Shown in pieces: positions 1 through 9,462 of a stretch of DNA of 64,000 nucleotides (position 1 is the first letter of the stretch; every line of letters starts with the position of its first letter). The notes beneath the pieces are model-generated. The model made no database searches, was not told the origin of the DNA, and worked only from the letters and a program-made list of their open reading frames with translations. A program made the translations under genes and the position numbers. Source of the stretch: Pseudomonas citri (GTDB taxonomy: Bacteria > Pseudomonadota > Gammaproteobacteria > Pseudomonadales > Pseudomonadaceae); the NCBI RefSeq assembly GCF_025336485.1, contig NZ_JAODAB010000004.1, positions 124,001 to 188,000 of the forward strand, read 5' to 3'.

Positions 1-606
1 ATGGCAGGAAGCTTCCTGAATCAGGGACAGGTGTGCGCGACAAGCTCACGGGTGTACATCGAAGCACCGCTTTTCGACCGGTTGGTCGACGATTTCGAGA
101 CTGCCGTAAAGAGCCTGACCCTCGATCATGGGCTCGATCCTGCGGCACAAATCAATCCGCTGGTGTCGAAGGCGCACCAGGAAAAAGTGTTGGGCTACCT
201 GGCCGAGGCAGGCAGCGAAGTGATTCAAGGGCAAGCGGCGCCGACGCAGGGCTATTACGTTTCACCGACCTTAGTAGTTAATCCGCAGGATCAATTTCGC
301 CTGGTTCGCGAAGAAGTATTCGGCCCGGTGCTGAATCTGATTCGCGTAAAAGATGCGCAAGAGGTGTTGGTGAAAGCCAACGACAGCGACCTCGGACTGA
401 CTGCGAGCCTATGGACTCAGAACCTGAATCAGGCCATGAACCTGACGCCCAAAATTCAGGCGGGTACCGTCTGGGTGAACAGTCATACGGTCATTGATGC
501 CAATATGCCGTTTGGTGGCTACAAACAGTCTGGACTGGGCAGAGGCTTCGGCGTCGACTGGTTGGACGCCTACACTGAAACCAAGTCCGTGTGCTTGCGT
601 CACTAA
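1..606 (+). CDS. feaB: Aldehyde dehydrogenase, C-terminal part (phenylacetaldehyde dehydrogenase-like), cut by window start
   Basis: About 200 residues of an NAD(P)-dependent aldehyde dehydrogenase. The catalytic cysteine lies in [11 protein letters not shown] (near residue 12 here), the family motif [10 protein letters not shown] follows, and the protein ends [18 protein letters not shown]. That end resembles the C-terminus of FeaB, which oxidises phenylacetaldehyde to phenylacetate in phenylethylamine catabolism. Family members are about 490-500 aa, so the real start lies before the window and the ATG at base 1 is internal. The convergent neighbour is a FeaR-type activator, which supports the assignment. 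The FeaB name rests on memory of the C-terminal sequence; the aldehyde dehydrogenase family call is certain. Confidence 0.85.
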   Translation: MAGSFLNQGQVCATSSRVYIEAPLFDRLVDDFETAVKSLTLDHGLDPAAQINPLVSKAHQEKVLGYLAEAGSEVIQGQAAPTQGYYVSPTLVVNPQDQFRLVREEVFGPVLNLIRVKDAQEVLVKANDSDLGLTASLWTQNLNQAMNLTPKIQAGTVWVNSHTVIDANMPFGGYKQSGLGRGFGVDWLDAYTETKSVCLRH

Positions 607-612
607 CACCGG

Positions 613-639
613 AAATTACCCCGCCTGAATCGGTAATTT
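613..639. terminator. Weak inverted repeat between convergent genes
   Basis: AAATTACC (613-620) and GGTAATTT (632-639) form an 8-bp stem with an 11-nt loop. It sits where the aldehyde dehydrogenase and feaR genes converge and could serve both strands. The stem is AT-rich, overlaps the last codons of feaR and lacks a clear T-run, so this is tentative. Confidence 0.3.
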
Positions 640-1581
640 GATTGCCGTCTTCCGATGATTGGCGTCAGAACAACTGTAGGATTTACGGTATTCGCGAGGA
701 CTGATACCAAAGCGCGCCTTGAAGGCCGCAGAAAAGTAACTGTAATCACCGAATCCCCATTCACTACTGAGCGCCGAAAGACTTCTCCCTGCAGGCGCCC
801 GACGCAAAATCTCGGCACAACGATCCAGCCGATGACACTTGATGTGCTGAGAAACCATCAGTCCGCGGCGAGCGAACAGCCGATAAAGACCTCGAACAGA
901 AACGCCGATCTGACGACCGATCAGTTCTGGACACAGATCGACTTCATGGATATGAGTATCGATGTAAGCAATAGCCTTTTGAAACAGGCGCTCGCGGCTG
1001 TCCTGCTCTTCATGCACCTCAATTGCCGGGCTCAATAGCACCAACAGCGCCTCCAGAGTAGCCTCTCCATCCCGCGCGTCCATGTCTGGCTGAGTCGCTG
1101 CATACTGGATCAATTGGAGAGCAAGCCGAACACCCGGGCTTTTGGCAGAAATCACTTCACCGCAGCGCACACGCGTATTACGAAAACGTTGTTCGACATC
1201 GCGACGCGGGAGGATCACGGAGATCATCCGCGACGTCGCCTCATAAGAGGCACTGAAAGGACTAGACGCATCGATGATTACCATATCACCACGGTTCAGT
1301 TCAGAGGCGCAGCCGCCCATCTCCAGCCTCCCCTTGCCATCGAGCTGAAAAACTACGAAATACTTGTCGTTGTCGTCCTTGGCAATTTCCTTGAACGTAC
1401 GCCACAGTTTGACCTCGCGCGCCTGTACGACGCTGAGGCTTAACGGTCCACTGGAAAATGACTTGATCTGTCCATAGAAGCCTTCACTCAAATGGCGCCC
1501 GGCAAATGCTCCGCAAATCCGGTTGATCTCGCGCATCCAGGCATCCAAGGCCGCAGTTGGGCCTAATGAGTTGAAACTCAT
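616..1581 (-). CDS. feaR: FeaR-type AraC-family transcriptional activator
   Basis: A 321-aa regulator. Residues 1-190 form an AraC-binding-like sensor domain (the WMREINRICGAFAGR start resembles E. coli FeaR). The C-terminal ~100 residues carry the double helix-turn-helix with IGVSVRGLYRLFARRG and the second-helix motif WGFGDYSYFSAAFKARFG. FeaR activates amine oxidase and FeaB genes for 2-phenylethylamine and tyramine use. It lies convergent to the FeaB-like gene with only 9 bp between stops. Length is close to the E. coli protein (301 aa). The physiological inducer here is inferred. Confidence 0.85.
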   Translation of the reverse strand: MSFNSLGPTAALDAWMREINRICGAFAGRHLSEGFYGQIKSFSSGPLSLSVVQAREVKLWRTFKEIAKDDNDKYFVVFQLDGKGRLEMGGCASELNRGDMVIIDASSPFSASYEATSRMISVILPRRDVEQRFRNTRVRCGEVISAKSPGVRLALQLIQYAATQPDMDARDGEATLEALLVLLSPAIEVHEEQDSRERLFQKAIAYIDTHIHEVDLCPELIGRQIGVSVRGLYRLFARRGLMVSQHIKCHRLDRCAEILRRAPAGRSLSALSSEWGFGDYSYFSAAFKARFGISPREYRKSYSCSDANHRKTAIKLPIQAG

Positions 1582-1617
1582 CGTACTCGTCCCACCAAAA
1601 CTGGCGCTCGTAAAAAG

Positions 1618-3573
1618 TCAGATATTAAATTGATGAACCAGCGCTCGGAGTTCTCCCCCTAATCGAGCAAGCTCTGCACTGGAAGACGCAGTACGCCGAC
1701 TGGCATCGGCACTTTGTTCTCCAATGCCACTGACCCGGTTGACACTTTCATGGATATTCTGGGCAACGACACTTTGCTGTTCAGCCGCGGCGGCGATCTG
1801 CTGGTTCATTTGCTCGATAGTGCTCACTGAACGGGTAATACGGATCAAAGCATCACCCGCTTCGCCCGCCAGAGTGACGGTGCGTTGAGTTTGCTTGCAG
1901 CTACTGCCCATCTGCCGCATGGCGTGGTTCGCCAAGTTTTGCAGGCTGGCTATCAGCCTTTCGATTTCCTCTGTGGAGTCATGGGCACGACGAGCAAGAG
2001 CACGCACTTCATCGGCCACCACTGCAAACCCTCTCCCTTGCTCACCTGCGCGGGCCGCTTCGATAGCCGCGTTGAGCGCCAGCAGATTAGTCTGTTCAGC
2101 CACTGAGCGAATGACTTCAAGCACACTCCCGATCCGCGTGCTTTCCAGATTCAACGTAGAGATAACCTCGGAAGACTGTTCCACTTCAGCCGCCAACGCG
2201 CCCATTTGACCCACCACTTGTTGTACCACCCGATTACCCTGCTGCGCTTCAAGGTCAGCCTCCTGGGCCGCTTGCGATGCGCGCTCGGCGTCGCGGGCTA
2301 CTTCCTCCACGGTCGTAATCATCTGGTGTATGGCGGTGGCTGTCTGCTCGACTTCCAGCTTTTGTGTCTGCACGCCGCTGCTCGTCTGTGCGGTAATCGC
2401 TGAAAGCTGTTCGGCGGAGGCAGCGATTTGCGTGACACCTGCTCCTATACGCCCGACCAGGCTGCGCAGGCTAAGCGTCATACCTTGCATGGCGTCAAGC
2501 AGTTGACCCAGTTCATCACTGCGCTGCGGTGTAATGTCCTGGCTAAGGTCACCCTCGGCAATACGTTGGGCCAGCGCCACCGTCTGACGCAAGGGCAAGA
2601 CGATTTGATGCGTGATCAACAGCGAAGCGGCTACTCCGATCAGCACGGCAACACCGCCCATCAAGCCGAGTGCAAATAGCACCTGGCGACTGCCGGAGTT
2701 CATCGCTTGACCTTGCAGGTTTTTCGCTTCTTCGGCCAGCCCCAGAACAGAACGGGCCCTTTCAAGCATCGTGGCCTCGATTTCGGCAGTCGTCTTGCCC
2801 ACTCGCTGATAATTGAAGAACGCGTCCTGATAACGCTTGAGCGCGGCAAGGGCGGCATCGATACTGCCCCGCTGCTTCTCATCCAACCAGATACTCAGGT
2901 TACGCGCGAGTGCCTCCTGCTCGGTGTTGATGGAGGTCCAGTCCTCCAGGGCCGTGGGGGATCCGTCGATGATGTAAAGACTTTCATTGCTGCGCAGGTC
3001 GAGCATACGCTTGCTCATCGCGGATACCTTTTCGGCCAGGGACAGCGGATCACTGTCATCGGATGATTCGTTGCGCAGCCCCTTTTCACGCAAAGCGTCG
3101 TACATGTCCAGTTCGATCGCCTCGAACTGCCGGCGAGCCTCGTTGGCGGTTTGAGTCATCTGCTGTCGCGCCTCAAGGGCTTTACCCTGCTGCTCGACAA
3201 ACATCTCAAATTGTTCGAGATAGACCAGTGCGGCCTGATCCATGGCCCGCAACCGAACTTTTTGCTCTTCCCCGCCCGATTCAAGATATTGCTTGAGTAA
3301 CTCCCGCACTCGGGAAAGCCCCTCGCGCACCGCTTGAGCATGAACCTCGGCACGGCTTATCGCAAAATCCCGCTCACTACGCCGGGTCTGCAAGATCAAT
3401 GTGTCGACGGCCGAGAGTTGCATTCCCTGCTGGTAGTGCCCGAGCACCGATTTCACAGCGAAGAATCCTGTAACGGTCACTGCGCTAGTCAGGAAAAGAA
3501 CCAGTCCAAAACCACAAAGCAATTTCCTGCTGACAGAAAGATCCGCTAAAAAGCGTCTGAAGAAATCAAACAT
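1618..3573 (-). CDS. Methyl-accepting chemotaxis protein with large periplasmic sensor
   Basis: A 651-aa transmembrane chemoreceptor. The first membrane segment is near residues 17-38, followed by an all-helical periplasmic region of about 255 residues. That size fits a helical bimodular (HBM) sensor as in Pseudomonas McpS-type receptors. The second membrane segment is near 293-317, then HAMP and a signalling domain whose hairpin tip ([20 protein letters not shown]) is near 490-515. I chose the ATG at 3573, preceded by AGAGGGGTGG, over an ATG-like start 45 bp upstream that has no ribosome site. The ligand is unknown; HBM receptors often bind organic acids. No CheR-docking pentapeptide is seen at the C-terminus (ends VHQFNI). 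Confidence 0.9.
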   Translation of the reverse strand: MFDFFRRFLADLSVSRKLLCGFGLVLFLTSAVTVTGFFAVKSVLGHYQQGMQLSAVDTLILQTRRSERDFAISRAEVHAQAVREGLSRVRELLKQYLESGGEEQKVRLRAMDQAALVYLEQFEMFVEQQGKALEARQQMTQTANEARRQFEAIELDMYDALREKGLRNESSDDSDPLSLAEKVSAMSKRMLDLRSNESLYIIDGSPTALEDWTSINTEQEALARNLSIWLDEKQRGSIDAALAALKRYQDAFFNYQRVGKTTAEIEATMLERARSVLGLAEEAKNLQGQAMNSGSRQVLFALGLMGGVAVLIGVAASLLITHQIVLPLRQTVALAQRIAEGDLSQDITPQRSDELGQLLDAMQGMTLSLRSLVGRIGAGVTQIAASAEQLSAITAQTSSGVQTQKLEVEQTATAIHQMITTVEEVARDAERASQAAQEADLEAQQGNRVVQQVVGQMGALAAEVEQSSEVISTLNLESTRIGSVLEVIRSVAEQTNLLALNAAIEAARAGEQGRGFAVVADEVRALARRAHDSTEEIERLIASLQNLANHAMRQMGSSCKQTQRTVTLAGEAGDALIRITRSVSTIEQMNQQIAAAAEQQSVVAQNIHESVNRVSGIGEQSADASRRTASSSAELARLGGELRALVHQFNI

Positions 3574-3674
3574 TTTAACCACCCCTCTTGTTATGTACTT
3601 GATGGCTGAATTAGCCAATGGGGGGGAACAGCAGAGAAGGAGCCGTCAGATGTCAGCTGCATGGAGCTACGCTT

Positions 3675-3705
3675 GAAAGGGTGCCCACTCACGAGGGCAC
3701 CTTTC
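3675..3705 (-). terminator. Hairpin after the DUF1329 gene
   Basis: GGTGCCC (3680-3686) pairs with GGGCACC (3695-3701) around an 8-nt loop. Read on the minus strand it lies about 50 nt after the DUF1329 stop and is followed by CTTTC. It probably ends that transcript before the chemoreceptor gene. Confidence 0.5.
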
Positions 3706-3751
3706 CTTGATCAGCATTCGTGCAGCGACGATGCTCAGTCTCTACAGTTAT

Positions 3752-5104
3752 CTAGCGCAAACTATCCCCGACCAGTGAGTCAGCAGAAAATGCATCTTTG
3801 GCAAAGCGTGGCACGAGCGCATACTGCTTAGGTTTGTTATTGATCAGGACCTCGAAGCCTGTACCCGATATAAGGTCGTTGAAACCAAAGCTGGACATGA
3901 CCACAGCAGGAGCGTCGGGTGCAACGATGGCGTCCGCATGAAGCGTCTTCCAAAGTTGACCATTGGCATCCCAGCGGTCCCCCAACAAGCAGATCCAGCT
4001 ATCCTCATCGCAGTAGTAGCGACTCTTCACTGCCTGATGGCGCTTGCCGTTGCGCAAGGAGGCCTCCACTACCCAAACCCGGTGCAGCTCCCAACGCACA
4101 TGCTCAGGGTTGAGATGATGCGCGGACAAAAGCTCTTTATCGTCCTTGACCTGAAGTGCGGAGTTACTGTTGTAAGGGACGTATTTTTCCTGCTTGCCGA
4201 TAATCTTCCAGTCGAACCGATCGAGCCGACCTGCAAAGGTCGTGACCTCGTCAAAGCTCATCACCCCAGCTGTAGCCGGTGATGGAGTGTCGCAACAAGC
4301 ATTTGGCAATTTACGGACCCGACGCTGACCAACGAGATATACCCAGGCCTGAGTCTTGTCACCGTCCAGGTTTTCAACGCCCGCAAGCGCCTCACCTGCA
4401 CGGATGGCTGGCCCTGTTGTATCCAGACGCGAGCGCCAGTAATTATTAGTCTTGGCCAGCTCCTCAAGATTGCTGTCCGGCAGGTAATACGGCATCTCTA
4501 TGTTCTGAACCATGTCGGAAACCAGTACCGCCTGACCATTAGCCGTTAGTTGGTATCCTTTAAACATTTGCGATGTTGAAATACCCCGCCAGCGCAACAC
4601 ATGGTTCCACATCACCTCCGCACCACTTTGTGGAATGGGGAAAGGAACACCGCCGTAGACGCCTTCAGGAAGGTCACCATTCATCTTTCCATTGGTGGCA
4701 TTTTTAAAGGTGTTGTCATACACCCACTGGGGAGCCGCTGCCGTTCGATGGGTCTGATAGACATTGACCTTGAAACTGTCCGGATACTTCTTCAACAGTG
4801 CCACCGTCCCGTCGGTCAGCTTATCGGTATATTGGCCGACATTCGCGGGCGTAATGGAAAACAGCGGTTTCTCATCCTTGAAGGGATCACCCCGACGCCC
4901 ACCAGGCTCGTCGCCAGGGATGGGCTTGGTGTAACCGCCCGTCCAAGCCGGGATCGTGCCGTCCTTGTTCCCTGCTTTCTCAGCCCCCAAAGGGGTGAGC
5001 TCTTTGTTCAGCTTCGATGCCTCTTGGGCAGAGACGCCTGCAAATGCCTCAGGACCGAACACTATCAAGCTTGCAAATAGTGGGGCGAGTAATTGTTTGT
5101 TCAT
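3752..5104 (-). CDS. DUF1329 family exported protein
   Basis: A 450-aa protein with a signal peptide (MNKQLLAPLFASLIVFGPEAFAG). It matches the DUF1329 family, secreted proteins with a LolA/LolB-like outer-membrane-associated fold that often neighbour catabolic genes for hydrophobic compounds. Recognisable features are the early LTPLGAEKAGNKDGTIPAWTGG motif and VMWNHVLRWRG mid-protein. In many Pseudomonas genomes DUF1329 pairs with a DUF1302 porin, but none is seen here. The ATG at 5104 has AGGAGC 7 nt upstream; an upstream in-frame start at 5131 is less likely because it would precede the signal peptide. Function is unknown; a role in uptake or export of a lipid-like substrate is inference. 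Confidence 0.85.
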   Translation of the reverse strand: MNKQLLAPLFASLIVFGPEAFAGVSAQEASKLNKELTPLGAEKAGNKDGTIPAWTGGYTKPIPGDEPGGRRGDPFKDEKPLFSITPANVGQYTDKLTDGTVALLKKYPDSFKVNVYQTHRTAAAPQWVYDNTFKNATNGKMNGDLPEGVYGGVPFPIPQSGAEVMWNHVLRWRGISTSQMFKGYQLTANGQAVLVSDMVQNIEMPYYLPDSNLEELAKTNNYWRSRLDTTGPAIRAGEALAGVENLDGDKTQAWVYLVGQRRVRKLPNACCDTPSPATAGVMSFDEVTTFAGRLDRFDWKIIGKQEKYVPYNSNSALQVKDDKELLSAHHLNPEHVRWELHRVWVVEASLRNGKRHQAVKSRYYCDEDSWICLLGDRWDANGQLWKTLHADAIVAPDAPAVVMSSFGFNDLISGTGFEVLINNKPKQYALVPRFAKDAFSADSLVGDSLR

Positions 5105-5334
5105 CTGTTTGCTCCTGGTTTTAACTTGCAATGGAGCGACTGACTGGTAGCGCCCCTGAGCGATTTCTTATAAGGAAGCGATGTTCTCGGCACGCAATGG
5201 AACTGCGCCTCATGGCAACGCCGAGGCCTATCCAGAGTACGAACTGAAGAAGTGTTGTGTTAGCCAAATTTGGCATGAGCTAAAGATGCGAAACAACCCG
5301 AAATGCCACCCCGCCCCGACAAAAGGTCACGATC

Positions 5335-5425
5335 GCGGCCCCTTCCATGAGTACCAAGGCGACAGCTTTCGCATCAGAGATTTCACAGGGTGTTATTCAG
5401 TCGGCGATACGCCCGCTTGACGCCA
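5335..5425 (+). pseudogene. Remnant of an AraC regulator (middle segment)
   Basis: In one frame this reads EYQGDSFRIRDFTGCYSVGD and then TPA before a stop. It matches ECQGSNFRITDFPKCYPTGG then TPA in the intact AraC regulator at 14631-15596 at more than half the positions. The rest of the gene is missing or unrecognisable. The surrounding 5105-5522 holds no intact gene. A 7-bp inverted repeat CGCCAGC/GCTGGCG follows at 5421-5440. Confidence 0.5.
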
Positions 5426-5522
5426 GCAAGAAAGCTGGCGACTCCACCGGCAAGCGCATCATTCAGGCCGAGGCGAACTTCAATAGAAGACAACTCGCAG
5501 CCTCGACCCGAAAAAGCAAGTA

Positions 5523-6533
5523 TCAATAACCGCTCGAAAAATTGCTTTGCACACCTTTTTTCACGCGACTTAATGTTTCAGAAGGCAGTTCGTTGAATAT
5601 TTTTTTATACTCGGAACTGAACCGGCTAAGATGCCAGAACCCCCAACTGGCAACGACGTCCTTTACTTGTACCGTGCAGTCACTGGCATTCACCAAGTCA
5701 TGCCGTGCACCGTTCAGCCTGAGCAATCTTAGATAACTCACAGGATTGATATTCAGTAAGTCCTGAAAGCTGTATTGCAGGACTCGCCGAGAAATACGAA
5801 GTTCGCGACAAACATCGATAATCTGCGTGGGCTCGGAAATGTTATCCAGTAAAAACTCACGCGCTCGGCGCACGATCTGTACATGATTGAACTCTCGATG
5901 AACAATCGCCGGAACTTTGAAGTTTTGCAAAATCAACGGCGCCAGAGTCTCCATCGCCTTTTGCATCAAAGCCGAGCGCACTTCAGGATGACTGAGCACC
6001 TCGGGATCCTCATGACAAACGTCAAGCATCCCAATGAACACCTCGATCATGCTCGCGATACTCGCCGTGTCGTTAACCAAAAACATTCCACGTTTCAGCC
6101 AATCGTGCACGGCTACGTGCTCGACCGTCTCCATGTATTCGGCAACGATTTTACGAGATATGGCCACAATCAGCAGTTTGGTAGGAGGCACCAGCGCATC
6201 GTAATCATTCTCGCCGCGAAACATAACAAGTTCCCTGGCCATCCAGCTTCGACCGTTTACTCGCCCTTCGTGCGCCATGCTCCAAGGCAGCGCAAAAACA
6301 AAGGAGTCAGCCCATGCAATGCCAAACTGATGGCTAGTGACATTGCCAATCTCCGTATAGATCTGTAAGCCGGAGATCCATAATTCCTTGGTTTGACAAT
6401 GGTACTGACCCGGAGAAAGCTGGACATATTCCAGATCCCAGCCATCGAACGCTACAGAATTGGTGAAAGGATCCGAATGATCACCTGTGTGAACATAATA
6501 ATCATTGGTACGGCAAACATTCTCTGGTTTCAT
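5523..6533 (-). CDS. AraC-family transcriptional regulator
   Basis: A 336-aa regulator. The N-terminal ~210 residues are a sensor region of the type seen in EutR-like AraC proteins. The C-terminal ~110 residues hold two helix-turn-helix motifs, IIDVCRELRISRRVLQYSFQ and VVASWGFWHLSRFSSEYKKI. It is a paralogue of the regulator at 14631-15596, sharing length and the SRR-LQY-FQ and WGFWH-RFS patterns. The start at 6533 is preceded by AAGG at a longish distance. It has no close operon partner: the DUF1329 gene lies downstream on the same strand after a 418-bp gap. Its target and inducer are not evident. Confidence 0.85.
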   Translation of the reverse strand: MKPENVCRTNDYYVHTGDHSDPFTNSVAFDGWDLEYVQLSPGQYHCQTKELWISGLQIYTEIGNVTSHQFGIAWADSFVFALPWSMAHEGRVNGRSWMARELVMFRGENDYDALVPPTKLLIVAISRKIVAEYMETVEHVAVHDWLKRGMFLVNDTASIASMIEVFIGMLDVCHEDPEVLSHPEVRSALMQKAMETLAPLILQNFKVPAIVHREFNHVQIVRRAREFLLDNISEPTQIIDVCRELRISRRVLQYSFQDLLNINPVSYLRLLRLNGARHDLVNASDCTVQVKDVVASWGFWHLSRFSSEYKKIFNELPSETLSRVKKGVQSNFSSGY

Positions 6534-7001
6534 TTTTTTTATAACCTTCGGAAGCTACTACTTTTGCCAAGGCACCGAAAAATCCGGACGCACACAATGA
6601 CAAGCAAAATACGTTCCAGGGATCCCAATAGAATTAAAAAAACCACCCGCATTTTCAAAATGACGGGCGGCTATCTCCAAAGAAAAAAAATCATAATCAC
6701 GTTATAAAAACGGTTCGATCATCGCACCGAGGCATTTACCAGACACTCAGACTCTGCCTAGCCCTCAACACCTAAGCCTTTTTCAGACTCAGTATTTAAA
6801 AGAAACTGTAACCAAAATTCGCGTCTTCATTGTGGTGTAACCAAAATCCACCCCACTGAACTCAAGAAACCGCGCAAAAAAGCCAGGAACAGAACTGAAG
6901 ACATGACAGGGAAGCGGATAACAGGGATCGACCAGACGACTGTTAAGCGTGCGGGCCGATCCCGATCCGCGCCAAAAGGAGCATTTTTCTATGGAAATGC
7001 C
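6534..7001. other. AT-rich intergenic region without a gene
   Basis: 468 bp between the AraC regulator and the end of the amidohydrolase gene. It contains the minus-strand terminator listed separately and two copies of GTAACCAAAAT (near 6808 and 6837). Short open frames here have no family features. It should include the AraC promoter. Confidence 0.6.
6634..6670 (-). terminator. Rho-independent terminator
   Basis: On the minus strand CCGCCCG pairs with CGGGTGG (one mismatch), extended by CATTTT/AAAATG, and is followed directly by TTTTTT. This is a classic intrinsic terminator. It lies about 330 nt past the amidohydrolase stop and would insulate the AraC gene from it. Confidence 0.65.
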
Positions 7002-8828
7002 CTATTCATGGGCATGATTGCAACCCACCCCGCAGACATGTCCTTTCGTCGATCCGCGCTTCAGTGGCCGCGAACGCTCAGCAGATAACTCATCCACATC
7101 AAGGCGAGGTATCACGCCAGCGTCAAACACATCATTGCCGCCCATCACGGTGCGTAGAACCTGGGTTTTGGCTAATTGCTCGAGGCTACATGCCTGAATA
7201 TTCTGATCGACTATAGCAATGTCAGCTTTATAGCCCGGCATCAGCGCACCAATACCTTGCCACTGCATCAGTCGAGCATTGTTTACCGTCCAGGCGTCGA
7301 ATGCCTGCTGCCGATTGATGGTGTTACCAGGGCCGGAATGCTTGCGCCCCGAGCCGGAAAATTCGCGTGTTTCGGCAAGCGCCATGTGCTCGAAAGGACT
7401 GACTGGCCCCCAGTCAGAACCCAGCCCGACATTGGCACCGGAAGCCATCATCTTGCCTATCGGCACCAGATCTGGAAGCACATGCTCACCAATACGCTCT
7501 TGATAGAGATCGCCCTTGCCCCAGCAGAAGCTCAAGCTGCTGGTCAGGTGGAAGTTCAGTTCAGCATAGCGCTCGATGGTTTTCTCATCGGTAAGAATGT
7601 TGTGCTGCATGATCCATTCCCGTTCCTGCACGTTCCACTGGGAGAGGAACGGCTCAAGGGACTCCAGAAACTCCCTGTGATCCTGATAGCCGCCCTGCAC
7701 CATGTTCAATCGAACATTATTGCGCAGGCAATATTCGATGGCGTTGCGCTCAATGCTTTGTGACACGAATGCGCGTCCATTCGTTGGTTTTCCGTAAGGG
7801 TCTTTGTAGGTTTGATCGATTCTAAGAAAACCGGACCAGGCACCTCCCCCCCTCGCCAGCGACATGCCGTTAACACGGTACAAGGGGTCAGTGGTTTGCG
7901 ACAGCTTCATCGCCAATTCGAAGTTCTTGCGCACATTTTCTTCGGTCAGACCCAACCCCAGATCCCAGGACGTAGGAGCGACATCAAGTGCAGACATGAC
8001 CCGCATGCTCAGCAGACCTTCATCACGTACGCGCTGGTAAGCAGCGATGTGGGAAGCGTCCATCACATGCGCCTCATAACAGGCGGTTACCCCCTGATTG
8101 GCCGCCCTGATTTGGCCTGCCAACGCACCGTGATACCAAATGTCCTGGGGCGGCAGTGGCATCTTCGATACCACACGTGTCATCCAGAATGCACTGTCAT
8201 TGTAGTAATTGATCACGCTGCCCCGAAAAACACCGGTCAGCTCACCGGAATCGTCTTTTTCGATCCAGACATTGTCCACCACATCAGGCAAATCCCGTCC
8301 AAACCCCAGTACCTGCAATGCCTTGGAATTCATGACACTGATGTTTGGCACTTGCGGCGCGTAAGCCTGAATCCAGACCGGATGATCCGGTGCAGCGACG
8401 TCCAGCTCATATCGATTAGGCAGACGCCCTTCTGGCAAATCCCGCCAAGAGCGGCGGATAAAGTAATGGGGTTCACCCACAGGAGTGGTGACGATCCATC
8501 CGTTGGCAGGAGTGACTGCCGCCCGCTCTCGAATACGCGCTCGTATATCGTCATGGTTACGGGCATCGTAAAGATCGACACACATCCCATCGAAACTGGC
8601 CAAGTGAAGAAAATGCGGATGGTTGTCGATGATGCCAGGAATGACGCAGGCGCCATCGACATCAATTTTGTGAGCGCTGGGCCCAGCCAGACCACGCATG
8701 TCTGCCAACGCTCCGGTGGCGACCACGGAATCTCCCTCAAGGACTATGGCTTCATGAGTTTCCCGCCTTTGGTTCTGAGTTAAAACAGGGCCACCGAAAA
8801 TCAGCGTGCGACGAGTTGAACTTTCCAT
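7002..8828 (-). CDS. YtcJ-type amidohydrolase
   Basis: A 608-aa metal-dependent hydrolase of the amidohydrolase-3 group. The metal-binding H-x-H lies in DNHPHFLH (residues 70 and 72), and the catalytic aspartate is in GLGSDWGPVSP in the C-terminal third. These enzymes cleave amides, formamides or cyclic ureas; the substrate here is unknown. The start at 8828 has GAGGACC 9 nt upstream. It is monocistronic: a terminator follows, and upstream lies a patchwork of gene fragments. An oddity is the Cys/His-rich tail HVCGVGCNHAHE, which could bind an extra metal. The AraC gene downstream may or may not control it. Confidence 0.85.
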   Translation of the reverse strand: MESSTRRTLIFGGPVLTQNQRRETHEAIVLEGDSVVATGALADMRGLAGPSAHKIDVDGACVIPGIIDNHPHFLHLASFDGMCVDLYDARNHDDIRARIRERAAVTPANGWIVTTPVGEPHYFIRRSWRDLPEGRLPNRYELDVAAPDHPVWIQAYAPQVPNISVMNSKALQVLGFGRDLPDVVDNVWIEKDDSGELTGVFRGSVINYYNDSAFWMTRVVSKMPLPPQDIWYHGALAGQIRAANQGVTACYEAHVMDASHIAAYQRVRDEGLLSMRVMSALDVAPTSWDLGLGLTEENVRKNFELAMKLSQTTDPLYRVNGMSLARGGGAWSGFLRIDQTYKDPYGKPTNGRAFVSQSIERNAIEYCLRNNVRLNMVQGGYQDHREFLESLEPFLSQWNVQEREWIMQHNILTDEKTIERYAELNFHLTSSLSFCWGKGDLYQERIGEHVLPDLVPIGKMMASGANVGLGSDWGPVSPFEHMALAETREFSGSGRKHSGPGNTINRQQAFDAWTVNNARLMQWQGIGALMPGYKADIAIVDQNIQACSLEQLAKTQVLRTVMGGNDVFDAGVIPRLDVDELSAERSRPLKRGSTKGHVCGVGCNHAHE

Positions 8829-8994
8829 TTTTGGTCCTCGATGAAGGTCTTTCTGGGCTTAATCAACCGGTCAGCCACCATAAGGCCATCCGGGAAGGTT
8901 GCAGCTCTTTCTCATGAGGGTACGAGCGCAGCAAAAGTGTCGTTATCCGGTTTTGGCATCGTGTGCCACAGCGTCTGGTGTGGCCATTGCGTAA

Positions 8995-9066
8995 CTAACC
9001 AACGTTCACCAATGCGCGAATGGCTCGTTGCGCCTCATCCGCGCTGAGGGTCGCCATGAACTGATG
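8995..9066 (-). pseudogene. Remnant: last residues of an enoyl-CoA hydratase
   Basis: Minus-strand reading gives QFMATLSADEAQRAIRALVN and then a stop. It aligns with QFMDCLRASEAQRALRAFMG at the end of the intact enoyl-CoA hydratase at 23242-23991. Only about 24 codons remain, and they abut a SnoaL fragment. The match is short, so the call is moderate. The interval 8829-8994 shows no gene. Confidence 0.4.
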
Positions 9067-9215
9067 TTGACAACTTCATCGCTGAAGATGGCGCACGCAT
9101 CTCCATCCCCCTCATGGGAAGCTTCCGTGTTCACAGCGATGAGATTGTCGAATGGCGAGATTATTTCGATCTCAGTGACTTTACACGTCAGGCAGAGCGG
9201 GCAAATATACCGATC
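9066..9215 (+). pseudogene. Remnant of a SnoaL-like protein (C-terminal half)
   Basis: Reads as ARISIPLMGSFRVHSDEIVE and WRDYFDLSDFTRQAERANI, nearly the same as the last 50 residues of the intact SnoaL-like gene at 51766-52158. The N-terminal half and start are missing. It marks the left part of copy A of the repeated block. Confidence 0.75.
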
Positions 9216-9219
9216 CAAG

Positions 9220-9387
9220 CAGTTCAATGGTGCTGCGGCTGGCCAAACGGTCTACCACATACACGTACAAATCATTCCTCGCTGGGATGGCGAGGAACCC
9301 GGCGAGCATGCGAAGCATAGGGCAGATCCTGTTGAGCTCGAAACGCTGCAAGCGCGTTTGGTCGAGCGCATTCATTCAAACCACTGA
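9220..9387 (+). pseudogene. Remnant of a HIT-family hydrolase (C-terminal part)
   Basis: Reads QFNGAAAGQTVYHIHVQIIP then RWDGEEPGEH and about 25 further residues to a stop. The GQTVYHIHVQIIP stretch is the histidine-triad nucleotide-binding motif of HIT proteins, with Gln in the third His position. It is in a different frame from the preceding SnoaL fragment, so the two pieces were joined by a recombination event, not fused as a gene. No intact HIT gene is in the window. Confidence 0.65.
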
Positions 9388-9462
9388 CGCAAGGATGGAA
9401 CTTGTAAGTACCCGCACCCGGAAAGGGCGCGGTTGACCGGAGTGGTCACTCAAGGTAGCTGC

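Noticed and set aside
33..281. Many overlapping open frames in alternative frames of real genes
   Set aside because: They lack family features and lie antisense or out of frame inside well-supported genes; typical of moderately GC-rich DNA.
5421..5440. CGCCAGC/GCTGGCG inverted repeat as terminator
   Set aside because: Stem is only 7 bp, no T-run on either strand, and it lies in the AraC fragment; kept only as a remark.
6806..6848. Two GTAACCAAAAT direct repeats
   Set aside because: Only two copies about 29 bp apart with no third partner or link to a promoter; too little to call an operator.
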